Shown here piece by piece: positions 51,951-60,233 of a stretch of 64,000 nucleotides of DNA. This DNA is from Arthrobacter sp. B2a2-09 (lineage in GTDB: Bacteria > Actinomycetota > Actinomycetes > Actinomycetales > Micrococcaceae): contig NZ_JAMXIC010000022.1 in NCBI RefSeq assembly GCF_027587375.1, forward strand, positions 1 to 64,000, given 5' to 3'. The stretch's first letter is position 1. The number at the start of each line of letters is the position of its first letter. The position numbers were made by a program, and so were the translations under genes. The notes beneath the pieces are model-generated. The model worked only from the letters and a program-made list of their open reading frames with translations, did not search any database and was not told the DNA's origin.

Positions 51951-53303
51951 ATGAAAAAGAAAGTACTCGGCGCCGTCGCCGCGGCCGCTGTGGCCACCCT
52001 CGCCCTCACCGCTTGCGGGAGCGGAGGAGGTAGCAGTGCCGATTCCGCCAAGGGCGAGATCAGCTACTGGCTCTGGGACTCCAACCAGCTTCCCGCCTAC
52101 CAGCAGTGCGCCGATGACTTCCACAAGGCCAACCCGGATATCACCGTCAAGATCACCCAGACGGGCTGGGATGACTACTGGGGCAAGATCACCAACGGGA
52201 TGGCCTCCGGCACCGCCCCGGATGTCTTCACCGACCACCTTTCCAAGTTCCCGGACTTCATCAAGACCAAACAGCTCGTCCCGCTCGATGACGCGGTGTC
52301 CACGGACAAGGTGGACCTCACCCAGTACAACGACGGCCTTGCAAACCTCTGGGTGGGCCAAGATGGCAAGCGCTACGGCCTCCCGAAGGACTGGGACACC
52401 GTTGGCCTCTTCTACAACAAGAAGATGGCCGCCGACGCCGGCCTCTCGCCTGCGCAAATGGCCTCCCTGAGCTGGAACCCGCAGGACGGCGGAAGCTACG
52501 AGAAGGCCATCGCGCACCTGACCGTCGATAAGAACGGCAAGCGCGGCGACGAGGCAGGCTTCGACAAGAACAACGTCGCGGTGTTCGGGCTCGGCCTGCC
52601 GGGTTCTGATGCCGAAAACGCCGGACAGACCCAGTGGAGCTTCCTCTCAGCCACCACGGGCTGGAGCGCCACGGACAAGACCCCCTGGGGCTCGCACTTC
52701 AACTACGATGACAAGCGCGTCCAGGACACCATCGCTTGGTGGGCTTCGCTCGCCCAGAAGGGTTACATGCCCAAGCTCGAGACTACGGTGGGTGCCAACG
52801 CACCTGACGCCTTCGGCGCCGGCAAGGCCGCTATCAACGCCAATGGCGACTGGATGATCGGCCAGTACAAGGGTTACAAGGGCATCGACCTCGGCATCGC
52901 CCCAACCCCAACCGGAGTTGACGGCAAGAACGCCTCCATGTTCAACGGTCTGGCCGACTCCATCTGGGCCGGGACCAAGAAGAAGGACGCTTCCATCAAG
53001 TGGGTCGAGTACCTCGGTTCCTCGGCCTGCCAGGACGTCGTGGCCTCCAAGGCTGTCGTCTTCCCCGCAATCAAGACCTCCACCGACAAGGCCGCCGCGG
53101 CCTTCGCGGCAAAGGGAATTGACGTCTCCGCCTTCACCGAGCACGTCAAGGACAAGTCCACCTTCCTGCTACCCATCACGGACAACGCCGCCAAGGTTGC
53201 GGGCATCATGAAGCCGGCCATGGACGCCGTCATCGCGGGCAAGTCCCCGGCGAGCTCACTGACCGACGCCAACAACCAGGTCAACGCCCTCTTCTCGAAA
53301 TAG
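51951..53303 (+). CDS. ABC sugar transporter, substrate-binding lipoprotein
   Basis: A 450-residue family 1 solute-binding protein. MKKKVLGAVAAAAVATLALTACG is a Sec signal with lipobox (Cys22). The mature part contains GLPKDWDTVGLFYNKKMAADAG, the usual hinge segment. It lies between the permeases and the GH36 gene, so its ligand is probably an alpha-galactoside such as melibiose or raffinose (inference). The ATG at 51951 follows GAAAGGACCCACC. Unlike the first binding protein, it has no twin arginines. Confidence 0.9.
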   Translation: MKKKVLGAVAAAAVATLALTACGSGGGSSADSAKGEISYWLWDSNQLPAYQQCADDFHKANPDITVKITQTGWDDYWGKITNGMASGTAPDVFTDHLSKFPDFIKTKQLVPLDDAVSTDKVDLTQYNDGLANLWVGQDGKRYGLPKDWDTVGLFYNKKMAADAGLSPAQMASLSWNPQDGGSYEKAIAHLTVDKNGKRGDEAGFDKNNVAVFGLGLPGSDAENAGQTQWSFLSATTGWSATDKTPWGSHFNYDDKRVQDTIAWWASLAQKGYMPKLETTVGANAPDAFGAGKAAINANGDWMIGQYKGYKGIDLGIAPTPTGVDGKNASMFNGLADSIWAGTKKKDASIKWVEYLGSSACQDVVASKAVVFPAIKTSTDKAAAAFAAKGIDVSAFTEHVKDKSTFLLPITDNAAKVAGIMKPAMDAVIAGKSPASSLTDANNQVNALFSK

Positions 53304-53310
53304 TCCCCCG

Positions 53311-53338
53311 CGGGAGCCCTGCAGCGGCCGGGCTCCCG
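53311..53338 (+). terminator. Hairpin between the binding-protein and GH36 genes
   Basis: CGGGAGCCC and GGGCTCCCG pair perfectly around a 10-base loop, eight bases after the binding-protein stop. There is no T run. It may be an mRNA-stabilising or partial terminator that raises expression of the binding protein over the GH36 gene. Confidence 0.55.
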
Positions 53339-53480
53339 CTATCCTGATCAGCAAGTTCTTCACGCTGCAGACCTCCGAACCAGTCCGGACGCCGCCGCTT
53401 CACTCCTTTGACGGCGGCGCCCGGACTCTCCACTTCCCCGTAACGCGACACAACGACTCCCTTGAAAAGAGAACCAGCCC

Positions 53481-55670
53481 ATGGACCCGCTCCACCTCCG
53501 TTCCGCCGGCACAAGCCTGGTGGTCAGTTTCGATAACGGAGAGGCCGAAGTCATCCACTGGGGTGCCGATCTCGGCAGCACCCTCCCGGACCTCGCCATT
53601 CTGGGCGAACCCATCCCGCACTCCGCCGCCGACGCCAACGTACCGGCGACGCTCCTCCCGCAAGGTTCCTCCGCATGGCAGGGCCGCCCGGGCCTGCGAG
53701 GCCAGCGAATCGCCGACGGCGTCCCGGGACTGGACTTTTCGGTCCGGCTTCGCGTCGTGGAAGTGCAGGCTGACGGCAGCTCCGGCGTCGCCTCTGCAGC
53801 GATTGTCCAGAGGGATCCCGACGCCGGAATCACCGTGACGTCCAACCTCACGCTTCACCCCGGCGGCCTTCTCGAACTGCGCCACACGGCAGTCAACGAC
53901 GGCACGTCCCCCTTCCAGCTCGACGAACTGGCCACCGTCCTCCCGGTGGGGCCCGACGCCGTCGAACTCCTCGACCTCACCGGGCGCTGGTGCCGCGAAC
54001 GCCACCCGCAGCGCCGGCCCGTCCAGCAAGGCACCTGGGTACGCACGGGACGCCACGGCCGCACAGGGCACGATTCCTCGCTGCTTTTCGCGGCGGGTAC
54101 AGCCGGATTCGGCAACCGCCACGGGAAAGTCTGGGCCACCCACTTGGCTTGGAGCGGCAACCACGAACAATTCGCCGACACCGTGGCCGATGGCCGCACC
54201 ATGATCGGCGGCTCTGAGCTCCTGGGCCCGGCCGAAGTAGTGCTTGAGCCCGGCGAGGGCTACACCACGCCCGCACTCTTTGCCGCCTACTCGGACCGCG
54301 GCCTGGATGGCATCAGCGAAGCCTTCTACAGCTGGTTCCGGTCCCGCCCGCATCACGTCCTTCCCGCGGCTTCCACGGGCCTCCCCACCGGCAAGCCCCG
54401 TCCCGTGGTCCTCAACACCTGGGAGGCTGTGTACTTCGACCACAAGCTGGACACCCTGATCGAGCTCGCGGAGTCCGCGGCGGAGCTGGGCGTTGAGCGC
54501 TTCGTGCTCGACGACGGCTGGTTCCGCGGGCGCCGCGACGATCATGCCGGCTTGGGCGATTGGTACGTCGACGAAACCCTTTGGCCCGATGGCCTGACGC
54601 CGCTCGTCGAGGCCGTGAACTCCCACGGCATGGAATTCGGGCTCTGGGTGGAACCGGAAATGATCAACCTGGATTCCGATGTTGCCCGAGCGCACCCCGA
54701 CTGGATCGTGGGCCCCGCGGCCCTCTCCCACAAGGACGGCGGCCGCCTCCCCCTGGAATGGCGCCACCAGCACATCATCGACCTCGTCAACCCCGCGGCC
54801 TGGCAGTACGTCTTCGAGCGGATCGACGCCCTGCTTGGGGAAAACAACATTAAGTACCTCAAATGGGACCAGAACCGGGACCTCAGCGAGCACGGCCATG
54901 CAGGCCGTGCATCCGTACACGCGCAGACCCTGGCCGCCTACCGGCTCTTCGACGAGCTCCGCAAGGCCCACCCCGGCGTCGAGATCGAAAGCTGCTCTTC
55001 CGGTGGGGCCCGGGTGGACCTCGGCATCCTTGAGCGAACCGACCGGATCTGGGGATCGGACTGCAACGACGCCCTCGAGAGGCAGACCATCCAACGCTGG
55101 ACCGGCGTCGTGGTTCCACCGGAACTAGTGGGCGGGCACATCGGCCCCACCACCTCACACACCACGGCCCGCACCCACGATCTCTCCTTCCGCGCCATCA
55201 CTGCGTTGTTTGGGCACTTCGGCATGGAATGGGATGTCCGCCAGGTGCAGGGTGCCGAACGCGAGGAACTCAAACGCTTCATCGAACTCTACAAAGAGCA
55301 CCGCGGGCTCATCCACAGCGGGCGGATGGTCCGCGCGGACGTCCCGGACGACTCGCTGATGCTGCACGGCGTCGTGTCCGACGACGGCGGGTCCGCACTG
55401 TTCGCCGTCGTCAGCACCCGGACGTCATTCGCCGAACAACCCGGCCGCGTGGCCATTCCGGGCCTCGACCCCGGGCGTTCCTACATGGTGCAGGCCATTT
55501 TCCCGGCCCCCGGCGACGCCGACTACGCCCGCACGTTCACCCAGGTGCAACCGCCGGCATGGTTGCCATCCGGGGCTGAGGTAAGTGGCCGCTTCCTGGC
55601 AGAGGTGGGGCTTCCTATGCCGGTCCTGAACCCGGAGCACGCGCTGCTGCTCCGCATCACTGCGGTGTAG
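53481..55670 (+). CDS. Alpha-galactosidase, GH36
   Basis: A 729-residue glycoside hydrolase family 36 enzyme. Signatures in order: VLDDGWFRGRRDDHAGLGDW (342-361), GLWVEPEM (387-394), the nucleophile Asp463 in YLKWDQNRD, SCSSGGARVDLG (504-515) and the acid/base region GSDCND (525-530). It has no signal peptide, so it hydrolyses imported alpha-galactosides in the cytoplasm. It is last in the operon, 177 bases behind the binding protein, and ends before a long palindrome. Confidence 0.95.
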   Translation: MDPLHLRSAGTSLVVSFDNGEAEVIHWGADLGSTLPDLAILGEPIPHSAADANVPATLLPQGSSAWQGRPGLRGQRIADGVPGLDFSVRLRVVEVQADGSSGVASAAIVQRDPDAGITVTSNLTLHPGGLLELRHTAVNDGTSPFQLDELATVLPVGPDAVELLDLTGRWCRERHPQRRPVQQGTWVRTGRHGRTGHDSSLLFAAGTAGFGNRHGKVWATHLAWSGNHEQFADTVADGRTMIGGSELLGPAEVVLEPGEGYTTPALFAAYSDRGLDGISEAFYSWFRSRPHHVLPAASTGLPTGKPRPVVLNTWEAVYFDHKLDTLIELAESAAELGVERFVLDDGWFRGRRDDHAGLGDWYVDETLWPDGLTPLVEAVNSHGMEFGLWVEPEMINLDSDVARAHPDWIVGPAALSHKDGGRLPLEWRHQHIIDLVNPAAWQYVFERIDALLGENNIKYLKWDQNRDLSEHGHAGRASVHAQTLAAYRLFDELRKAHPGVEIESCSSGGARVDLGILERTDRIWGSDCNDALERQTIQRWTGVVVPPELVGGHIGPTTSHTTARTHDLSFRAITALFGHFGMEWDVRQVQGAEREELKRFIELYKEHRGLIHSGRMVRADVPDDSLMLHGVVSDDGGSALFAVVSTRTSFAEQPGRVAIPGLDPGRSYMVQAIFPAPGDADYARTFTQVQPPAWLPSGAEVSGRFLAEVGLPMPVLNPEHALLLRITAV

Positions 55671-55678
55671 TTGCTGTT

Positions 55679-55763
55679 CGGTGTTTCTTGCGCTGGCGCC
55701 AGGAGTCTCACAGCAGGGGTCTCTCAGCGGGAGTCTCACAGCGGGGCGGCGTAAGAAACACCG
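55679..55763. terminator. Long palindrome behind the GH36 gene with repeats in its loop
   Basis: CGGTGTTTCTTGCGC (55679-55693) and GCGTAAGAAACACCG (55749-55763) pair with one mismatch. The 55-base interval holds two copies of GGAGTCTCACAGC and a related GGGTCTCTCAGC. It lies 8 bases after the alpha-galactosidase stop and 33 before the aroQ start. Confidence 0.7.
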
Positions 55764-55795
55764 GGCAGGCTCCGCACACCGATAGATTGGGAGTC

Positions 55796-56260
55796 ATGAC
55801 TGAAGCTCCCACCGCCACCGAAGCCGGTCGCGGCACCATCCTCGTCCTCAACGGCCCCAACCTGAACTTGCTGGGCACGCGCGAGCCGGAAAAGTACGGC
55901 ACCTCCACTTTGGCCGACGTCGAACAGCTCGCCATGGCAGCCGCCGAGGCCAACGGCTTCACCGTGGACTGCGTGCAGTCGAATCACGAAGGCGACCTCA
56001 TTGACGCCATCCACAGCGCGCGCGGAACCGCTGTCGGGATCGTCATCAACGCAGGTGCATACACGCACACTTCCGTGGCGCTGCGGGACGCCCTTGCAGC
56101 AGTGCAGCTTCCCGCCGTCGAGGTCCACATCACCAATGTGCACCAGCGCGAGGAATTCCGTCACCATTCCTACCTCTCCCCGGTATGCTCCGCGGTGATC
56201 GTCGGCGCAGGAGTCCAGGGCTACAAGCTGGCCATCGACTACCTCGCCACCGCGGTCTAG
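55796..56260 (+). CDS. aroQ: 3-dehydroquinate dehydratase, type II
   Basis: A 154-residue type II dehydroquinase, the third step of the shikimate pathway. Motifs: LVLNGPNLNLLGTREPEKYG (about 17-36, active-site lid with Arg and Tyr), SNHEGDLID (Glu), INAGAYTHTS and VHITNVHQREEFRHHSYLS (catalytic His). The ATG at 55796 follows TTGGGAG; the longer frame upstream runs through the palindrome and is not coding. Physically distant from the DAHP synthase gene. Confidence 0.95.
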   Translation: MTEAPTATEAGRGTILVLNGPNLNLLGTREPEKYGTSTLADVEQLAMAAAEANGFTVDCVQSNHEGDLIDAIHSARGTAVGIVINAGAYTHTSVALRDALAAVQLPAVEVHITNVHQREEFRHHSYLSPVCSAVIVGAGVQGYKLAIDYLATAV

Positions 56261-56281
56261 AAGACTCGCCCGCTTCTCCGG

Positions 56282-56362
56282 GGGACATGCTCATTCTTCG
56301 TCGCCAGCGCTGGACATATGCGCATTATGTCCAGTGCTCAGATCAAGGGCTGAGCATGTCCC
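56282..56362. terminator. Nested palindromes between aroQ and marP
   Basis: Outer stem GGGACATGCTCA / TGAGCATGTCCC (56282-56293, 56351-56362) is perfect. An inner stem AGCGCTGGACATA / TATGTCCAGTGCT (56306-56318, 56326-56338) has one mismatch. It stands between two convergent genes. Confidence 0.75.
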
Positions 56363-56374
56363 TTGGTGGGCAGG

Positions 56375-57562
56375 CTACTTCTTGGTGCACTGGCCCGACG
56401 ACACTGCCGCGCTCAGGGATGGTGCTTGCTGGGCCACTGGCGAGAGCTCGTCCATGGTGAGGGCATAGCCCACTGCCACATCCGAAGTGGTCTTGGCGAA
56501 GACCACGCCGGCAACCTGTCCCTGGGTCGTCAGCAGAGGACCACCCGAATTGCCCGGCTGCACGTCTCCGGCCAGCTTGTAGACCTGTTCCGGGGACGGG
56601 TTGTTGCCGTAAATGTCCGGGACCAGCAGGGTCGAGATGCCCTCGACCGCGGCTGGTTTGGACTGGAACGGACCGCCGTGAGGGTAGCCGGCGAAGGCCG
56701 CGGGTGAGCCGGCCGGGAGATCGGCGCTCAATTGCAGCGGCGCGGTCGGGAGGCCGTCGACGGCGAGCACGGCCAGGTCGCGCTGGCTGTCGAAGTAGAC
56801 CACACGGCCGGGCAACGCACCGCCGTCGGGGATTTCCACTACAGGCTGCGACACGCCAGCCACTACGTGCGCGTTGGTCACCACGCGGCCAGCGGAGACC
56901 ACGAATCCGGAACCCGTCTGGTTTTGGCCGCACTGGTAGGCCGTGCCGGCAATCTTCAGCACTGAGTGGGCCGCATTGTTGAGTGCGGGAGTGTCCGTGC
57001 TGGTGTTCGGAATAGGCACAGGAGCCACGGGGCCGATGCCCTCGATGAGCTGCGGAATGCCGTTGCCCATGACCGTGGAACGCAGTTGCGCGACGCCGGC
57101 CTTGACGGGTGTGGGCGTCATGGTATCGATGAAACGGATCACCTTGGAATCGGCCAGCTGCTGCGAAACGAACGGCACACCCAAGGAGCCGATGCTGAAC
57201 GCCAACATGGACATGACTAGGGCCGCGACAACCAGGCTGACGAAACCACCCAGCAGGCGGTCCAGGGCGTGCAGTGGCTGGATGCGCACGGCCTTGCGGA
57301 CCTTCTGGCCGATCCAAGTACCGAGACCGTGCCCCAGGACAATGAGCACCACGGCCGAGCCGATAATGGCGGTCAACCTCCAGCCGCTGTCCTTCACCCA
57401 GTCGCCGACGAGCGGGACCGCAATGAAAGCGGCCACTGCTCCTACGGCGAAGCCTGCGATTCCACCGAGCGTCACAAAGAAGCCGTTGCGAAGTCCGTAG
57501 ATCAGGTAGGAAAGAAGCGTCAGAATCAACGCCAGGTCCAAGATGGTCAAGCCGAACACCAA
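56375..57562 (-). CDS. marP: MarP-like membrane-anchored serine protease
   Basis: A 395-residue protein: four N-terminal membrane helices forming a CvpA-like domain (residues 1-135), then an extracytoplasmic trypsin-like protease. The triad is visible as TNAHVV (His), RDLAVL (Asp) and GNSGGP (Ser). Mycobacterial MarP (Rv3671c) has the same build and protects against acid and oxidative stress by processing cell-wall factors. Here it also neighbours crp, ridA and ponA2 genes, as in M. tuberculosis. Confidence 0.92.
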   Translation of the reverse strand: MVFGLTILDLALILTLLSYLIYGLRNGFFVTLGGIAGFAVGAVAAFIAVPLVGDWVKDSGWRLTAIIGSAVVLIVLGHGLGTWIGQKVRKAVRIQPLHALDRLLGGFVSLVVAALVMSMLAFSIGSLGVPFVSQQLADSKVIRFIDTMTPTPVKAGVAQLRSTVMGNGIPQLIEGIGPVAPVPIPNTSTDTPALNNAAHSVLKIAGTAYQCGQNQTGSGFVVSAGRVVTNAHVVAGVSQPVVEIPDGGALPGRVVYFDSQRDLAVLAVDGLPTAPLQLSADLPAGSPAAFAGYPHGGPFQSKPAAVEGISTLLVPDIYGNNPSPEQVYKLAGDVQPGNSGGPLLTTQGQVAGVVFAKTTSDVAVGYALTMDELSPVAQQAPSLSAAVSSGQCTKK

Positions 57563-57606
57563 AGCTCCTCACAGCCGAGTAAGCCCCAATTGTAGTTGCA
57601 CAGACT

Positions 57607-57634
57607 GACAGCTTCCCTTCGGAAGCAAGCTGTC
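57607..57634. promoter_or_regulatory. Hairpin upstream of marP
   Basis: GACAGCTT and AAGCTGTC pair perfectly, with GCTTCC/GGAAGC as an alternative inner stem. It lies 45 bases before the marP start, in the divergent marP/crp interval. It could be a regulatory palindrome; no regulator is evident. Confidence 0.35.
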
Positions 57635-57806
57635 ATCCAGGTCGAGAAGCCGCCGCCCAGCGGAGCATTCCCGGCGGGTTGGGGCGCGATTTTGGGGGTC
57701 TTCCGCGTGATTTAGGGCGTTTCGGCTGCCAAGTACGTCACAGACGCGACAAAATTCTGAAACAATGGCTGAAGCGCCCCAGCCGAACTTTTACTCAGGA
57801 GATTTC

Positions 57807-58484
57807 ATGGATATCGAGGTATTGCGCCGCGCACCCCTCTTCGCCACCCTTGACGACGACGCTTTCCGTCTGCTGACGGACGAACTCACAGAGGTGGACC
57901 TTTCACGCGGAGCGTCTGTTTTCCGCGAGGGAGATCAGGGTGACCAGCTCTACTTCATTGTGTCCGGCAAGGTTAAGCTCGGCCGCACTTCTCCGGACGG
58001 CCGCGAATCCCTTTTGGCCATCCTCGGCCCGGGCGAGCTCTTCGGCGAAATGGCCCTGTTCGACCCCAGCCCGCGCACTGCAACGGCCACGGCCGTTTCC
58101 GAGACCCGCCTCGCAGGCCTGAAGAACGAAAGCCTCAACGCCCTGCTGCGCACTCGCCCCGAGGTTTCCGCACAGTTGCTGCAGGCGCTCGCCCGCCGCC
58201 TGCGCCGCACCAACGACTCCCTGTCCGACCTCGTGTTCTCGGACGTCCCGGGCCGCGTCGCCAAGGCCCTGCTGGACCTCGCGGACCGCTTCGGCCGGCC
58301 CGCGACCGACGGCGTCCTGGTTGCCCACGAACTCACGCAGGAAGAACTGGCCCAGCTGGTCGGAGCCTCCCGCGAGACGGTCAACAAGGCCCTCGCCGAG
58401 TTCGTCCAGCGCGGCTGGCTCCGACTGGAAGCCCGCGCAGTAGTCATCCTGGACATGCAGCGCCTGCGCCAGCGCTCCCGCTAA
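57807..58484 (+). CDS. crp: Crp/Fnr-family cAMP receptor regulator
   Basis: A 225-residue global regulator of the mycobacterial CRP/corynebacterial GlxR type. The cyclic-nucleotide domain (about 1-120) has GELFGEMALFDPSPRTATAT, the phosphate-binding cassette with conserved Glu and Arg-Thr. The HTH is LTQEELAQLVGASRETVNKA, LAEFVQRGW (about 172-200). The ATG at 57807 (MDIEVLRRAPLF) follows AGGAGA; an ATG 14 codons upstream is rejected because it lacks homology and a ribosome site. Confidence 0.93.
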   Translation: MDIEVLRRAPLFATLDDDAFRLLTDELTEVDLSRGASVFREGDQGDQLYFIVSGKVKLGRTSPDGRESLLAILGPGELFGEMALFDPSPRTATATAVSETRLAGLKNESLNALLRTRPEVSAQLLQALARRLRRTNDSLSDLVFSDVPGRVAKALLDLADRFGRPATDGVLVAHELTQEELAQLVGASRETVNKALAEFVQRGWLRLEARAVVILDMQRLRQRSR

Positions 58485-58490
58485 TTTCCT

Positions 58491-58552
58491 GCGACACAGA
58501 AAATGCCTGGCGACACCGGAATTCCGTTGTCGCCAGGCATTTTTCGTGTCGC
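58491..58552. terminator. Long palindrome behind crp
   Basis: GCGACAC/GTGTCGC, then AAAATGCCTGGCGACA with TGTCGCCAGGCATTTT, around CCGGAATTCCGT: about 24 base pairs with one bulge or mismatch. It separates convergent crp and the NUDIX-like gene and is a relative of the element at 16225-16282. Confidence 0.8.
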
Positions 58553-58572
58553 CAGCGGATTGGCGCTCCTGC

Positions 58573-59484
58573 TCAGCGCTCCCGCTGCGGCTCCCCTGAA
58601 ACCGTCCGGGCCGCTTCGACTTCGAGCATGAGTGCACCATCCTCGTCGACGAGCCGCGGCTGGTACATGTGGGGCTTGCGCTTGTAGCTGAGGTACGCAA
58701 TGCAGCCTTGGGCAGCGGCCATCTTTTCGAGGATGATCTCCGAGCCCGGCACCAGCAATTGGCCAAGTGACAGGCCCACCGTGTTTTCCTGGCCGATTTC
58801 GTCCCCAAGTGCCGGGGACTCGCGCTCGGCCATGAGTTTGGAAACACACACCCAACGCCCCCAGACACCCTTGCTCGCCAGCAGCGAGGGCTGCTGGCTA
58901 ACAGGAAGGGTGGCAGCGAAGTAGCGGGTGTTGAAGCGCCGGTGCGCAAAGTCCGGGCTGAGCCAGTTGACGAGCGGCTTGAGCAGGTCCGTCCGCAGCG
59001 ACAAGCCACGCTTGGCCAGGACATCCGTGAACGACTTGTCCTGGGCTGCGACGGCCTCGCGGGCCTTCATCCACTCGGGAGTAGACGTTGCCTCCACTGT
59101 GGAGGACAGGTCGGGGCCGGCCAGCAACACGCCGGTTTCCTCGAACAGTTCGCGGATGGCACCCACCACATGGCGGCGGGCAAGTCCGACGTCGGCGATC
59201 CCTAGCGCCTCAGCCCAATGCTGAGGCGCGGGGCCGAGCCAGCCGAGGGCGTCGTCGTCGGTGGGTTCCAGCGATCCGCCGGGAAACGCGACAACGCCCA
59301 ACGGCGAGGAACCGGGACGGTAACCCATCCAGGCTTCCAGGCCGGTAGGCGAATCGCGGAGCAGAACAACAGATGATGCAAAACGCGCGGCGCGGGGGGC
59401 CCGTTCGCCGAGCTCAAGCCAGTTCCGTGCAGCCCCTTCTAGTTCGGGGGGTAACGCAAACAGGCGTCGGGCTAGTTGTGGCAA
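58573..59484 (-). CDS. NUDIX-family hydrolase, large form
   Basis: A 303-residue NUDIX protein. LGVVAFPGGSLEPTDDDALG is followed, after an insertion, by RRHVVGAIRELFEETGVLLAG (about 104-124), which holds the NUDIX box acids. The insertion splits the box compared with classical enzymes. The substrate is unknown. The start is TTG at 59484 (MPQLARRLFALP), 17 bases behind the ridA stop, so the two are one operon. Confidence 0.78.
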   Translation of the reverse strand: MPQLARRLFALPPELEGAARNWLELGERAPRAARFASSVVLLRDSPTGLEAWMGYRPGSSPLGVVAFPGGSLEPTDDDALGWLGPAPQHWAEALGIADVGLARRHVVGAIRELFEETGVLLAGPDLSSTVEATSTPEWMKAREAVAAQDKSFTDVLAKRGLSLRTDLLKPLVNWLSPDFAHRRFNTRYFAATLPVSQQPSLLASKGVWGRWVCVSKLMAERESPALGDEIGQENTVGLSLGQLLVPGSEIILEKMAAAQGCIAYLSYKRKPHMYQPRLVDEDGALMLEVEAARTVSGEPQRER

Positions 59485-59501
59485 TTGAGTGAACCGGTTC
59501 C

Positions 59502-60038
59502 TTAGCTGAATTCAGCGATCAACTCGACCTCAACGGGAGAGTCGAGCGGAAGGACTGCAACGCCGACGGCGGAACGCGCGTGCTGCCCTTTGTCGCCGAA
59601 GACACGCCCGAGGAGCTCGGATGCACCATTGATTACACCGGGCTGGCCAGTGAAGGAGGTATCGGAGGCCACGAAGCCGACGACCTTCACGATGCGCGTG
59701 ATGCGGTCGAGGTCTCCGATGACGCTCTTGACGGCAGCCAAGGCATTGACAGCACAGACGGCTGCATACATCTGCGCGTCTTCCGGAGACACTGTGGGCT
59801 CTTCCGAAAGGCCTTCGTCGCCCTTGGAGACTTTGCCCGTAGCTTCGAGTTTGCCGTTAATAAAGGGCAGCTGTCCGGAGGTGTACACGTGGTTGCCGGA
59901 AACGATGGCCGGAACGTAGGCGGCCACCGGAGCGGCAACAGCCGGCAGGGTCAGTCCAAGTTCGGCAAGGCGCTGCTCGACGGCGGATGCCGGAGCTGTG
60001 GAATCCGCGCCAACGGTGGCTTCTGCGGGGGTTGTCAT
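59502..60038 (-). CDS. ridA: RidA-family protein
   Basis: A 178-residue member of the RidA/YjgF family, most of which deaminate reactive 2-aminoacrylate-type imines. VSGNHVYTSGQLPFINGKLE and IVKVVGFVASDTSFTGQPGV are the family blocks, but the usual catalytic Arg near the C terminus (R-x-x-V) appears as ARSAVGVAVLPLDSPVEVE. The first 35 residues are an extra Ala-rich extension. The ATG at 60038 starts MTTPAEATV. The M. tuberculosis counterpart is Rv3678c. Confidence 0.88.
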   Translation of the reverse strand: MTTPAEATVGADSTAPASAVEQRLAELGLTLPAVAAPVAAYVPAIVSGNHVYTSGQLPFINGKLEATGKVSKGDEGLSEEPTVSPEDAQMYAAVCAVNALAAVKSVIGDLDRITRIVKVVGFVASDTSFTGQPGVINGASELLGRVFGDKGQHARSAVGVAVLPLDSPVEVELIAEFS

Positions 60039-60040
60039 TG

Positions 60041-60196
60041 TTACTGCTTCTCCCTCTTCAAGTATGCAACAAGTCCGTTTCCATCGGGTCCGGGAACAAC
60101 CTGGACGAGCTCCCAGCCGTCCTCTCCCCACTGGTCCAGAATCTGCTTTGTGGCGTGAATGATGAGCGGAATCGTCGCGTACTCCCATTTGGTCAT
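60041..60196 (-). CDS. DUF4177-domain small protein
   Basis: A 51-residue protein, MTKWEYATIPLIIHATKQIL followed by DQWGEDGWELVQVVPGP, which is the complete DUF4177 pattern (WEY…L…GWELV). The function is unknown. It ends two bases before the ridA start, so it is the first gene of the ridA operon. Its start is only 37 bases from that of the divergent ponA gene. Confidence 0.82.
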   Translation of the reverse strand: MTKWEYATIPLIIHATKQILDQWGEDGWELVQVVPGPDGNGLVAYLKREKQ

Positions 60197-60233
60197 GAAA
60201 GAAAGACTAGCCCTTGCCGGTAAAGTGGAGAAC

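Noticed and set aside
53400..55094. 564-codon minus-strand frame opposite the GH36 gene
   Set aside because: Antisense of a gene with all GH36 motifs; no independent support.
57635..57806. tRNA gene or leader peptide in the marP/crp interval
   Set aside because: No cloverleaf, no T-loop consensus, and no short frame with repeated codons.
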